From NCBI GenBank assembly GCA_942493135.1, contig OW818684.1, positions 1,550,001-1,614,000 on the forward strand: DNA of 64,000 nt. The letters are read 5' to 3'. Below are positions 1-8,255 of the stretch, piece after piece. The notes beneath the pieces were generated by a model. It was not told the DNA's origin and ran no database searches. It was given only the letters and a program-made list of their open reading frames with translations. This DNA comes from Planctellipticum sp942493135 (GTDB lineage: Bacteria; Planctomycetota; Planctomycetia; Planctomycetales; Planctomycetaceae). The translations under genes were made by a program, and so were the position numbers. Within the stretch, counting starts at the first letter, position 1; every line of letters starts with the position of its first letter.

Positions 1-606
1 CGTTCGCGCCATCGGGCCGAATCGAGCATCGGTCGAGAACTTCCGGATCACGTCAATGGACTGATTCTTCAGACTGACCGGACGCGCGATGGGATGAATC
101 GAGCCGTTTTCGGTGTCGACCAATGCAAGCTCATCGGAGAGCAGCCTCCAGCCGGAAAGGGCGAGTCCCGCACAAAGCGTACTCTTGCCGGCTCCGGACT
201 TGCCCAGAATCACAACCGCTCGCCCCCCGCGTTCCAGGACCGCGGCGTGCAGGATCAATACCGAATTCACTTGTGAATAGATGGCGTAATTCAGGCCCCA
301 TTCCAGGTAGATCGACACCTTCCTGGGAGCGAATGACGGCATCACAGAACGGGGCTGCCCTCTGAGCAGGACATATGCCTGCGGCGAAAGCCAGGAAAGG
401 ATGCCGCGGGACGCGACAACGCTGATCTCGAAATCAGAAAACTCAGCTTCGGCAATCGGAAAATCGGGGTACAGGGCGAGCATCCCCTGCGCCACCTGCG
501 GTAAGTCGCTCCGGATGCGACAGTCAAACGGACCGGTCTTGATGGCAAGCCCCGCCCCACGCAAGCGATCGGTCAGCTCGTGCGCTGTGAGCCCGCTGAC
601 GATCAC
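1..606 (-). CDS. HprK-related kinase A (HPr-rel-A system), C-terminus cut by window edge
   Basis: A P-loop protein resembling the C-terminal kinase domain of HPr kinase/phosphorylase, of the HprK-related A group that sits beside a PqqD-like gene in the so-called HPr-rel-A system. The first 202 codons are present. The Walker A motif GKSGAGKST lies at about residues 135-143, preceded by LILHAAVLERGGRAVV and followed by LLSDELALVD, the usual HprK-type layout. Its target is not known; classical HprK phosphorylates HPr, but no HPr gene is visible here. The start is GTG at 606, overlapping the stop of the PqqD-like gene by four bases (GTGA), so the two are probably translationally coupled. The family assignment is from motif and neighbour; substrate is unassigned. 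Confidence 0.85.
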   Translation of the reverse strand, partial: MIVSGLTAHELTDRLRGAGLAIKTGPFDCRIRSDLPQVAQGMLALYPDFPIAEAEFSDFEISVVASRGILSWLSPQAYVLLRGQPRSVMPSFAPRKVSIYLEWGLNYAIYSQVNSVLILHAAVLERGGRAVVILGKSGAGKSTLCAGLALSGWRLLSDELALVDTENGSIHPIARPVSLKNQSIDVIRKFSTDARFGPMART

Positions 607-893
607 TTGTCCGACCCGTCAACGAGTCCTGCCTCGGAGAGTCTGCCGGCAACTTTTTCGACGTACTCCGATGCCAGGCCGAGGTCTTCCGCCGTCAGAC
701 CGTGCACCAGGACGACACGTTGCGCGAGGTCTTCGATGGTTTCGCAGCCATCGACCATCAAGCGCAGGACGGATGCGGAAAGCTCATCAAGAATGTGCGT
801 CTGTCGCGATCTGGGATGGAAGACCACCCATGACGAAGAATCGTCCCACGCCTTCCAGAGCAGTTTGTCCCTGTCCGGAACAGTCCAACCCAT
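603..893 (-). CDS. PqqD-like protein of the HPr-rel-A system
   Basis: A 96-residue protein related to PqqD, the small winged-helix-like chaperone that presents peptides to maturation enzymes. It begins MGWTVPDRDKLLWKAWDD and continues with HPRSRQTHILDELSASVL, the pattern of the PqqD-related proteins paired with HprK-like kinases. A longer GTG frame from 989 is open, but the ATG at 893 has a purine-rich site upstream and starts at the family's conserved W-x-V-P. The stop overlaps the kinase start by four bases. PqqD homology raises the possibility that the small peptide gene just upstream is its client, which is inference only. Confidence 0.8.
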   Translation of the reverse strand: MGWTVPDRDKLLWKAWDDSSSWVVFHPRSRQTHILDELSASVLRLMVDGCETIEDLAQRVVLVHGLTAEDLGLASEYVEKVAGRLSEAGLVDGSDK

Positions 894-960
894 CTGGCCC
901 CGTCCATCCCGTCGCTGTAAACTCTGCAGCAGGCGTATGAAATGCGTCGGCACTCGCCAA

Positions 961-1155
961 TTATTGGGAAACCACAGACCCGACGCCACTGCCGTTATCT
1001 TGGGCAGAGGCGGATGTTGACATCGTCAGAACAGCCGGCACAGCCAGCAGCGCCGCCCGAATTTCCTGCCGACGCGATGTCCGCCGAGCACCATCGGCCT
1101 GAGCCGGATTCGAGCTCACGGCAGCATCAGCAGCCAGAGTCTTCTCACTGTCCAT
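961..1155 (-). CDS. small Ala/Ser-rich peptide upstream of PqqD-like gene
   Basis: A 64-residue open frame read from ATG 1155, with an AAGGTG-like ribosome site about eight bases upstream. I do not recognise a family. It starts MDSEKTLAADAAV, has a twin-basic stretch (RRTSRRQEIR) at about residues 24-33, then a hydrophobic run ending in STSASAQ, and finishes with the short tail DNGSGVGSVVSQ. The middle resembles a signal peptide with an Ala-x-Ala site that would leave only about 13 residues. It is co-directional with and 67 bases upstream of the PqqD-like gene, so it could be a precursor peptide or a small exported protein. It could also be non-coding. Confidence 0.5.
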   Translation of the reverse strand: MDSEKTLAADAAVSSNPAQADGARRTSRRQEIRAALLAVPAVLTMSTSASAQDNGSGVGSVVSQ

Positions 1156-1600
1156 CTCAAACACCTTTTCGTATGCGAACGGAGTCCAGCCCCTGACCGC
1201 CCGCTCTCGATGCGACATCGCCCCGAAGAATCGGTACCGATTTCACCCGGAAATCCCATCCAGTGCGTGCAAGTCTAGTCCCCGCCGGAGGCGAACGCAA
1301 CAAGAATTGGCAGTGGGGTTTTCCCCAGTTCATCCAGAATTCGCGATTCGCCGCCCCAGCTCCGAACGGTCACCGCGAAATTCATCGCCGCCGTGGCCCG
1401 ATCGCGGACAGCCAGCGCGGCGAAACTTCCACGTGAAATCCCCGACGAGCGGTTTCTGAATCGGCACCAACTCCTTTCCAGAAAATCCTTTCCGGCAATC
1501 GCGGGCATCAGAGAAGAATCGTGCGTCACCGGTACGCATGGACCGCAGAACCCGCTAGAATCCATGCGATGCTCGCCCGCAAGCCTGTGAGGGGAACGCT
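1156..1600. other. intergenic stretch, no gene seen
   Basis: About 445 bases between the divergent small peptide gene and the TfoX-domain gene. It must hold the promoters of both. I see no RNA gene, convincing coding frame, strong palindrome or clear promoter boxes. Confidence 0.5.
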
Positions 1601-1954
1601 ATGGCCTACAATAAAGCCCTCGCCGAGCGAGTCCGAACGCTCCTGAAAAGTCGCCGGGGGATCGTCGAAAAGAGCATGTTCGGCGGCGCGGCATTCCTGC
1701 TCAACGACCATATCGGCGTCGGTGTCTGGAAAGAGTTCCTCATCGTCCGACTGGGCGTCCATCAGGCGGATGAGGCGCTGAACGGGCCAGGCGTAAAGCC
1801 CTTCGATATCACGGGGCGCCCCATGAAGGGCTGGGTCATGATCGAAACCGCCGTCCTCGACAACGACGAGGATCTCACCGAGTGGGTCGAGAAAGCCATC
1901 CGGCTCGTCCGGACGCTGCCGCCAAAGCGGACTCAGCCGCCGATCGAGCCCTGA
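1601..1954 (+). CDS. TfoX N-terminal domain protein
   Basis: A 117-residue single-domain protein of the TfoX/Sxy N-terminal family. The diagnostic stretch KSMFGGAAFLLNDHIGVGVW is at residues 23-42, followed by RPMKGWVMI near residue 73 and a C-terminal helix. In gamma-proteobacteria TfoX regulates competence, but stand-alone N-domain proteins are common elsewhere and their role is unclear; many are annotated only as RNA methyltransferase-like or TfoX-N proteins. The ATG has a good site (GAGGGGAA) upstream. It is monocistronic and converges on fliM. Confidence 0.85.
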   Translation: MAYNKALAERVRTLLKSRRGIVEKSMFGGAAFLLNDHIGVGVWKEFLIVRLGVHQADEALNGPGVKPFDITGRPMKGWVMIETAVLDNDEDLTEWVEKAIRLVRTLPPKRTQPPIEP

Positions 1955-2003
1955 GGGACTTACGCCTGTCAGGCATGTGCCCGAACAACCGGCTTGGCGC
2001 CCG

Positions 2004-3059
2004 CTATTTCTTCGGCGGCGTCACAGGCACGGTAATTCCGAGCTGTCGTTCGATCAGTTCGCGGGGCTTCATAAGCTGCTGACCGACACGGACCGCCTTG
2101 TGGCCTTTGAGCACGCCGGGAAACGCCTCGAACATCGGAGTCCCCTCGACCAGAATCTGAGCGGCCGAATTGGCGCCGGTCTCCGTCATGATGACATCTC
2201 CAACTTCCAGCCCCGCCAGCTCGCCCGTCGAGATTTTCGTCCCGGCCAGGTGAATCACGAGATGCACGGCGGCGCGGGCGAGCCCCGTTTCGAGATTCAA
2301 CTTCTGACGGGGATCCAGCTGTTTGCGAGTGTAGGCGGACCAGGAATCGGTCGACAGCTTGCCCGACAGCGGTTCGATCGTATTGAACGGAATGCAGAGA
2401 TTCATGATCCCGCGCGACTCGCCCATGCTGATTTCGAAGCTGACCAGGACGACGACTTCGTTCGGCGGCACGATCTGGACGAGCTGCGGATTGCTTTCAA
2501 CCTGGCTGACGCGGAGCTTCAGTTTCGCGACGTTCGCCCAGGCGTTTTCCAGCCCCTGAATGGCCAGCGTGGTAATTCGAGAGACGAGCTGCAGCTCGAT
2601 TTCTGTCAGCGGTCGATTCGGAAAATCGTAGCTGGCGGATTGTTTTCCGCCCCCCAGCAGTCGGTCGATGACGGGAAAAATGATCGAGGGGTTGAGGTCG
2701 AGAATCAGGTGGCCGTCGAGTTCGTCCGCCTGCAGCAGATTGAAGCAGGTCGGGTTCTCCAGGCTGAAGACGAATTCGCTGTACGTAAGCTGGTCGACGC
2801 TGATCAGTTTGACTTCGACGATCGCTCGCAGCATACCGCTGAGCGCGGCGCCGAATTCTCGGCTGAAACCTTCGTGCAGGGCCTGGAAAGCCCGCATCTG
2901 CTCTTTACTGACGCGTTCGGGACGCTTGAAATCGTAAAGACTGAGCTGAATGTTGGAATCGACGCGGCGCTGCGGCTTGGCCGACTGGCTTTGCGTCGTA
3001 TGCGGATCGAGCGCCGCCAGCAGCGACTCGACTTCGGATTGACTCAGGACGTCGCCCAT
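2004..3059 (-). CDS. fliM: flagellar motor switch protein FliM
   Basis: FliM forms the middle of the flagellar C-ring with FliG and FliN and binds phospho-CheY to reverse the motor. The 351 residues show the expected order: an N-terminal CheY-binding segment SQSEVESLLAAL at residues 6-17, a linker, the FliM domain beginning near SNIQLSLYDFKRPERV at about residues 35-50 with the conserved LLGGG near 140, and a C-terminal SpoA/FliN-like domain from about 270 ending LGITVPVTPPKK. Length matches the family (320-350). It lies 36 bases downstream of proA and may be co-transcribed with it, an unusual partner; no other flagellar gene is in the window. Confidence 0.95.
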   Translation of the reverse strand: MGDVLSQSEVESLLAALDPHTTQSQSAKPQRRVDSNIQLSLYDFKRPERVSKEQMRAFQALHEGFSREFGAALSGMLRAIVEVKLISVDQLTYSEFVFSLENPTCFNLLQADELDGHLILDLNPSIIFPVIDRLLGGGKQSASYDFPNRPLTEIELQLVSRITTLAIQGLENAWANVAKLKLRVSQVESNPQLVQIVPPNEVVVLVSFEISMGESRGIMNLCIPFNTIEPLSGKLSTDSWSAYTRKQLDPRQKLNLETGLARAAVHLVIHLAGTKISTGELAGLEVGDVIMTETGANSAAQILVEGTPMFEAFPGVLKGHKAVRVGQQLMKPRELIERQLGITVPVTPPKK

Positions 3060-3095
3060 CCCTGGGGTCTCCAGTCACGCAGTTCAATGCGGACG

Positions 3096-4355
3096 CTAAT
3101 TCCGCACCTGTCCGCAGCCGCGAACCACCCACTTGTAGCTCGTCAACTCCCGCAGGCCGCACGGGCCGCGGGCGTGAAATTTGTCCGTGCTGATGCCGAT
3201 CTCCGCCCCGAGACCAAGCTCGCCTCCATCGTTGAACCGCGTGCTCGCGTTGACGATAACCGCGGCCGAGTCCACCGCCGCGAGAAAGCGCTCCGCCGCC
3301 GACTGAGAATCCGTCACGACCACCTCGGTGTGATGCGAACCGTATTCTTCGATGTGCTGCACCGCCGTCTCAAGACCGCCGACAACCTTCGCCGAGAGAA
3401 TCAGATCCAGGTACTCGGTGCGGTAATCGGCCTCAGTCGCCGCACGAGCGGACGGAAAGCGCTCGACGGTTTCCAGGCAGCCGCGAACCTCTACGTTTTC
3501 GTTCTTCAGCATCGGACCGGCGGCGGCCCAGAAGCGGTCCGCGATGCCGCGGTGCACCAGGACGCACTCCGCGGCGTTGCAGACACCGGGACGCTGACAC
3601 TTGGAATTCCGGAGAATCTCGACGGCCATCCCGACATCGGCGGACTCATCGATGTAAACGTGGCACACGCCGTCGAAGTGCTTGATGACCGGCATGCGTG
3701 CCTCAGCAGCCACACGTTCGATCAGCGACTTGCCCCCGCGGGGGATCGTCACATCGATTCGATCACTCAACTTCAGCAGTTCGCCGACGACCTCGCGATC
3801 GGTCGTATTGACGAGTTGCACGGCATCGGCCGGCAACCCGACCGTCGCGAGCGAATCGCTCAGCACGCGATGCAGCGCCAGATTGCTGTGCAGGGCTTCT
3901 TTGCCGCCCCGTAGAATCACCGCGTTGCCGCTCTTCACACACAACGCAGCGGCATCGACTGTGACGTTCGGCCGGCTCTCGTAGATGAAGAACACTACCC
4001 CCAGCGGGACCCGGATGCGGGAGACCGACAGTCCATTCGGGCGAATCTCGCCATCGAGCACCTGCCCGACAGGATCCGGCAGCAACGAAACTTCCCGCAG
4101 TGCGGCAGACATCGCCTCCAGGCGCAATCGACTCAACTTCAATCGGTCAACGGCGGCGGGCGACAACCCATACTCGGGAGCCCGCGCGACATCTTTCGCG
4201 TTCTCGGCCACAAGCTCGTCGGCCCGAACGAGGAGTTGATCGGCCGCAAGCTCCAGCCATTTGCGTTTTTGCGCACCCGTCACGGTCGCGAGGGCTCGCG
4301 CTGCGCATCGTGCCTGATCGCCCAGCGTGCGGGCGTAGTGCTGCCAGTCGGACAT
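3096..4355 (-). CDS. proA: gamma-glutamyl phosphate reductase ProA
   Basis: Catalyses the NADPH-dependent reduction of gamma-glutamyl phosphate to glutamate semialdehyde, second step of proline synthesis, in the cytoplasm. At 419 residues it matches the usual 415-420. Visible motifs include FFIYESRPNVTVDAAALC, the IPRGGKSLI loop, the catalytic cysteine in CQRPGVCNAAECVLVHRG and the C-terminal ISTDKFHARGPCGLRELTSYK typical of ProA. The ATG at 4355 has only a weak upstream site. fliM follows 36 bases later. proB is not in the window. Confidence 0.97.
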   Translation of the reverse strand: MSDWQHYARTLGDQARCAARALATVTGAQKRKWLELAADQLLVRADELVAENAKDVARAPEYGLSPAAVDRLKLSRLRLEAMSAALREVSLLPDPVGQVLDGEIRPNGLSVSRIRVPLGVVFFIYESRPNVTVDAAALCVKSGNAVILRGGKEALHSNLALHRVLSDSLATVGLPADAVQLVNTTDREVVGELLKLSDRIDVTIPRGGKSLIERVAAEARMPVIKHFDGVCHVYIDESADVGMAVEILRNSKCQRPGVCNAAECVLVHRGIADRFWAAAGPMLKNENVEVRGCLETVERFPSARAATEADYRTEYLDLILSAKVVGGLETAVQHIEEYGSHHTEVVVTDSQSAAERFLAAVDSAAVIVNASTRFNDGGELGLGAEIGISTDKFHARGPCGLRELTSYKWVVRGCGQVRN

Positions 4356-4604
4356 CGTCGTTCTTCATGCTCACAGGGAGGTTGCTGAAATGAGCCCAGC
4401 CACCCCTCACAGGTTCGCCCGACGCGTAACATTTCGCACGGGCCAAACCCCGCGAAATATCGACCAATTCACGACTTGTGTCAACCCGGCCGCCAAGGGC
4501 GGCGCCGCTGCCGACTTAATAATGGGATTCATCGTGGAGATCCCGTACGGCGGCGATGGAATTCGAACGGCGGCGAACAAGGTCGGGGGAGAACGTCCGG
4601 AAGC

Positions 4605-5552
4605 CTATTCGTCCGCGCCGGGGAAGGCATCGGCGGGAGGTGGCGGAGGAATAATCGCCGTGTTGAGCGACTGCGCCAGACCCTGCTGATCAACCACAAC
4701 CTGTGTCTGAACAAGGACTAACATTGGAATCCGGGGCTCCCGACCGGGCCGGTTGAGATCCATCAGCCAGGCCCCGCCATCGGCGAGCGGCGAATCGGCC
4801 CATTCGGGATGCGGGAGCTGGTCGACCATTTGCGGAGCATTCCCGCCGACTTCTACTGGTACGGTGAGCTGGCGGCGGTCGGGCGAAACCGCTACCGCGA
4901 CGCCGACTGACATCGGGTGGGCCGTGGTCCGCTCCCAGTGAACCTCCCCGGCGCTGCGATCCATCAGAACCATTGGCGGGGCAGACTCTTCGGTGGCATA
5001 AGTCTGGTTGCGCAACAGATCCTGAAACCGTTCCACCTGCTCAGGGAGGAGTCTCCCACGACCGGTCGGGTCGAGCAGGAGCTTAAGAGCTTCGGGAAGG
5101 GAGCTTCCGAATCCGCCGAACCGACGGATCGAAACCCGCACGCTCGGCGGGCGCCGCTGACGTTGATCCGCGAGACTGCTGACGATAGCCGTGTGACCTT
5201 CGGCCGAGGTGGTCACGATCAACGAAAACGTGTCTTCGTGGAACTGGATCTGACCGGGACCGCCCTGATCTGCCCAGTAGCGGCGGTCGGTCTGTTTTTG
5301 CAGCTGCGCCAGAACCGGGCTGGCATCCGGCCTGGCCAGAGCAACCCGACCCGAGGATCCGCCATCCGCGATCACGACGCGCTGGTGCGTTCCCGGGGCG
5401 GTGACGAGGTCCAGGATCGGATAGACGCGGACTTCCACGGGAGAAACGCTAATGTCTTCCCAGGAACCAAGTTCGTCGCCCGCCTGCCCGTTTTGCGCAG
5501 AGCCAGCCACGATTCCCGCGATCATCACTGCAAGTAGTCGCCACGACCTCAT
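4605..5552 (-). CDS. secreted protein of unknown function
   Basis: A 315-residue protein not recognised as a named family. It begins with a clear signal peptide (MRSWRLLAVMIAGIVAGSAQ, cleavage near residues 20-25). The mature part has beta-rich segments such as VSPVEVRVYPILDLV and TFSLIVTTSAEGHTAIVSSL, the latter resembling secretin N-domain-like half repeats, then PVEVGGNAPQMVDQLPHP, and ends in a proline-rich acidic tail (IIPPPPPADAFPGADE). The ATG has an AGGGAC site at good spacing. It stands alone: proA ends or starts elsewhere and the upstream gene hisI is divergent. Export is well supported; function is not. Confidence 0.75.
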   Translation of the reverse strand: MRSWRLLAVMIAGIVAGSAQNGQAGDELGSWEDISVSPVEVRVYPILDLVTAPGTHQRVVIADGGSSGRVALARPDASPVLAQLQKQTDRRYWADQGGPGQIQFHEDTFSLIVTTSAEGHTAIVSSLADQRQRRPPSVRVSIRRFGGFGSSLPEALKLLLDPTGRGRLLPEQVERFQDLLRNQTYATEESAPPMVLMDRSAGEVHWERTTAHPMSVGVAVAVSPDRRQLTVPVEVGGNAPQMVDQLPHPEWADSPLADGGAWLMDLNRPGREPRIPMLVLVQTQVVVDQQGLAQSLNTAIIPPPPPADAFPGADE

Positions 5553-5910
5553 GATAGCGTCCCTGTCCCTGGTCCGCGGAGGGCCCTCTCACGCGCAGGC
5601 GTTTGTTGATATCTGCAAGGCTACCTCGCACGAACCTGAGCGACAAGTGCAGGTTAGCTCATTTTGTGAAGCCCGGCTGTAGGAGTTTGTACGCATTCCC
5701 TGCCGGTCGGGCAAGTTTTTCGGGACGGACGCGAAAGTTCGGCGGAAAGCCGCGTCAAGAGGGCGCCGGTGGTACCCGTCGGTTGGCGAGCGCAGCCGGG
5801 GAACGGTATTCTGAGGGTTTTTCCGGCCCCGTCCCGAGCCTTGGCAGCGCCAGCGTGTCCCGGAACCGGAAACCAGATCTCCCCCAGTGGCTTCAAGACC
5901 GGACAGACGC
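5553..5910. other. divergent intergenic region
   Basis: About 358 bases between the secreted unknown (minus) and hisI (plus). It must carry both promoters. No RNA gene or convincing frame is seen. The longer GTG start for hisI at 5887 lies inside it but lacks a ribosome site. Confidence 0.4.
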
Positions 5911-6294
5911 GTGGCTGACGGACCCGATTTTTCCAAGTGTGAACTGATCCCTGTGATCGCCCAGGACGCCGGCAATGGCGATGTCCTGATGCTCGCCTAC
6001 ATGAACCGCGAAGCGTACGAAGAAACGCTGCGGACCGGACGCGTCGTCTACTTCAGCCGAAGCCGACAGAGACTCTGGCGCAAGGGCGAAGAGAGCGGCA
6101 ACGTGCAGGAGCTGAAGGCGATTTACTTCGACTGCGACGCCGACACGCTGTTGGTCAAAGTCCATCAGATCGGCGGCGCCGCCTGCCACGAAGGTTATCG
6201 AAGCTGCTTCTTCCGACAGATCGATCCGCAAACCGGCGCGGTCAACGTGCAGGGGGAGCGAGTCTTCGATCCCAAGGCGGTTTACAAGAAATAA
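5911..6294 (+). CDS. hisI: phosphoribosyl-AMP cyclohydrolase HisI
   Basis: Opens the adenine ring of phosphoribosyl-AMP in histidine synthesis. The core motifs are intact: LMLAYMNREA, the YFSRSRQRLWRKGEESGN segment, the metal-binding Asp cluster in FDCDADTLLVKV and the zinc cysteines in GGAACHEGYRSCFF. It is the single-domain form; the HisE pyrophosphohydrolase domain is absent and no hisE is seen. I chose GTG 5911, which gives the N-terminus VADGPDFSKCELIPVIAQD and has GGACAG five bases upstream; a GTG at 5887 would add eight residues without a site. hisG follows after 85 bases. Confidence 0.93.
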   Translation: MADGPDFSKCELIPVIAQDAGNGDVLMLAYMNREAYEETLRTGRVVYFSRSRQRLWRKGEESGNVQELKAIYFDCDADTLLVKVHQIGGAACHEGYRSCFFRQIDPQTGAVNVQGERVFDPKAVYKK

Positions 6295-6379
6295 GTCGAG
6301 AGACGAGACCCAGACCAGGGGAAGCTCCCCCTGGGCGACGGCCACTGACCACGGACTACTGACCACGGACCACATTCGA

Positions 6380-7258
6380 ATGAGCGACAAACTGATCAAG
6401 CTCGGAATTCCCGCCGGCAGCCTCCAGGAGGCCACTGCGGAGCTGTTCAAGAAGGCCGGTTACACGATCAAATTCCCGTCACGGTCGTACTACCCCGAGA
6501 TCGACGACCCCGAAATCGAATGCCTGCTGATCCGCGCCCAGGAAATGGCCCGCTATGTCGAACAGGGGATCCTCGACGCCGGCATCACCGGGCATGACTG
6601 GGTGCTCGAATCCGAAGCCGACGTCCACGAAATCTGCGAGATGGTCTTCTCCAAGGTCAGCCGGCGGCCGGTCCGCTGGGTCCTCTGCGTCCCCAACGAC
6701 TCCCCGGTGAAGTCCGTCAAAGACCTCGAAGGGAAGCGGATCGCCACGGAAGCCGTCGGTCTGACGAAGCGCTATCTCGCAAAGCACGGCGTCAACGCCA
6801 CGGTCGAGTTCTCCTGGGGGGCGACCGAAGTCAAGCCGCCGCGGCTGGCCGACGCCATCGTCGAAGTCACCGAGACCGGCAGCTCCCTGCGGGCTAATGA
6901 CCTGCGAATCGTCGAAGAAGTCCTGCAGAGCACGACTCGCTTCATTGCGAATCAGGACTCCTGGAAGAGCGATGCCAAGCGGGCCAAACTCGAGAATATC
7001 TCGCTGATGCTCCGCTCGTGCCTCGCCGCCGAAGGCAAGGTCGGCCTGATGATGAACGTCCACCGCAAAGACCTGCAATCCGTTCTGGCGACCCTCCCGG
7101 CCCTCCAGAAGCCGACGGTCTCGGGGCTGTCCGATCCCGACTGGGTCGACGTCAACACGATCCTCGACGAAGCCCAGGTCCGCACGATCATCCCGAAACT
7201 CAAAATCGCCGGCGCCTGCGGCATCGTCGAATACGCCATCAACAAAATCATCGACTGA
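6380..7258 (+). CDS. hisG: ATP phosphoribosyltransferase HisG (long form)
   Basis: First enzyme of histidine synthesis, joining ATP and PRPP; normally feedback-inhibited by histidine. The 292 residues indicate the long, HisZ-independent form with a C-terminal regulatory domain. Recognisable parts are KLGIPAGSLQEATAELFKKA at the start, GITGHDWVLE near residue 70, the PRPP-binding loop ADAIVEVTETGSSLRAN near 160, and the C-terminal PII-like region with KPTVSGLSDPDWVDVNTI. It follows hisI in the same direction, probably one transcript. The spacer between them contains short direct repeats of a TGACCACGGAC word. Confidence 0.97.
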   Translation: MSDKLIKLGIPAGSLQEATAELFKKAGYTIKFPSRSYYPEIDDPEIECLLIRAQEMARYVEQGILDAGITGHDWVLESEADVHEICEMVFSKVSRRPVRWVLCVPNDSPVKSVKDLEGKRIATEAVGLTKRYLAKHGVNATVEFSWGATEVKPPRLADAIVEVTETGSSLRANDLRIVEEVLQSTTRFIANQDSWKSDAKRAKLENISLMLRSCLAAEGKVGLMMNVHRKDLQSVLATLPALQKPTVSGLSDPDWVDVNTILDEAQVRTIIPKLKIAGACGIVEYAINKIID

Positions 7259-7379
7259 CCGCCACGGGCAGCACCGCTGCCGAGCCGCCGGGAGCGGCAA
7301 CTCTGCCGACTCAGAGACGGGTTAGTCGTGGATGCCGCGCTCGGCGGCGATGATCAGCGAGTTGCGAGTCGTGACATTC

Positions 7380-7478
7380 GTAGGGTCCGCTGTGCGGACC
7401 AGAATTGCGGCAATCGCATTCCGGATTCGAGGCGAGACCCACAATGTCGCTAAAAGTGGCCCGCATAGCGGACCCTAC
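7380..7478. repeat. inverted pair of REP-like elements with GTAG heads
   Basis: The left unit is GTAGGG followed by a perfect 7-bp hairpin (GGTCCGC TGT GCGGACC, 7384-7400). The right unit, at 7461-7478, is the reverse complement of the left head and stem with one change (CCGCATAGCGGACCCTAC). The arms are separated by about 63 bases, the arrangement of a bacterial interspersed mosaic element. A GTAG tetranucleotide followed by a palindrome is the signature of REP sequences mobilised by RAYT transposases; no RAYT gene is present here. It lies between hisG and the kinase gene. Confidence 0.65.
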
Positions 7479-7491
7479 GGCCCTCACTTCA

Positions 7492-8115
7492 ATGCCGGCT
7501 ACGGTCATCAAACTTGGCGGGAGCGGGCTGACATTTCCCGGCGGCGTCGACCGCGTCCGACAGTGGCTCTCGACGGTGAATCCCCGGGGCTGCCTGCTCT
7601 TCCCAGGGGGCGGACCAGCGGCCGATCTTGTCCGGAGATGGCATCTGGACCACGGACTGACGGAAGAGACATCTCACTGGCTGGCCGTCGCGGCTCTCGG
7701 AATGACGGCCCGCTTCTGGGAGTCCATTTTACCGGGAACGCGTCTGGTCGCCGACAGGGACGACGCCAAAGCGGCCTGGCGCAATGGCCAGAGGGCAATC
7801 CTCGATCCCGAACCGTTTCTCCGGGCGGAAGAAGCGGGACTGGACGACGCGCCGCCCCACAACTGGGACGTCACCAGCGATTCTCTGGCGGCGTGGACCG
7901 CGCTGCGCTGGCCCGCCGAGCAACTGGTCGTCGTGAAGGTCCCCACCGCCCCGCTGGGACAGCGGCTGACGACCGCCAGCCAATCGGAACTGATCGATCC
8001 CTACTTTCCGGGAATTGCCGGCCAGTTGCCCCGCGTCGGGTGGCTTTCGCTGCAGCTGGATTCTCCGGAAGTCATTACCTGGTTGGAGTTTGGAGTTCCC
8101 GTCCGGACTGGCTGA
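7492..8115 (+). CDS. amino acid kinase family protein, MfnE/H4MPT-pathway type
   Basis: A 207-residue amino-acid-kinase-fold enzyme. The nucleotide-binding signatures are ATVIKLGGSGLTFPGG at residues 3-18 and LLFPGGGPAADLVRRWH near residue 40. The compact size and the sequence style match the small kinases encoded with tetrahydromethanopterin genes in planctomycetes and methylotrophs, related to archaeal MfnE (aminomethylfuran phosphate kinase). That role is inferred from resemblance. Start is ATG 7492; a longer frame from 7405 would run through the REP-like repeat and is unlikely. No other C1-pathway gene is in the window. Confidence 0.75.
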   Translation: MPATVIKLGGSGLTFPGGVDRVRQWLSTVNPRGCLLFPGGGPAADLVRRWHLDHGLTEETSHWLAVAALGMTARFWESILPGTRLVADRDDAKAAWRNGQRAILDPEPFLRAEEAGLDDAPPHNWDVTSDSLAAWTALRWPAEQLVVVKVPTAPLGQRLTTASQSELIDPYFPGIAGQLPRVGWLSLQLDSPEVITWLEFGVPVRTG

Positions 8116-8208
8116 GCGCCAGTTTTCCGCGAGCGGGCTCGGCCGGCAGAACGACGCAGGCAAGTTGCTTGCAGGTCGGCCGGGCAGCCGTTAGACTCCT
8201 CCGTTCCA

Positions 8209-8235
8209 CCGGACCCGCTGCACGGGCCGGTTTTT
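8209..8235 (+). terminator. intrinsic terminator after the amino acid kinase gene
   Basis: Stem CCGG-A-CCCG, loop CTGCA, CGGG-CCGG with one bulged A, followed directly by TTTTT. About 95 bases past the kinase stop and just before the 39-residue gene. Confidence 0.75.
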
Positions 8236-8255
8236 CGTGTGAGTTGAGGTCAGTT

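Noticed and set aside
1977..3914. 645-codon open frame on the plus strand
   Set aside because: It lies opposite fliM and proA, has no family-like text, and is a GC-rich antisense shadow.
6295..6379. Tandem TGACCACGGAC words between hisI and hisG as a possible CRISPR-like or regulatory array
   Set aside because: Only a few short irregular copies without unique spacers; it matches the low-complexity words found in other spacers of this genome.
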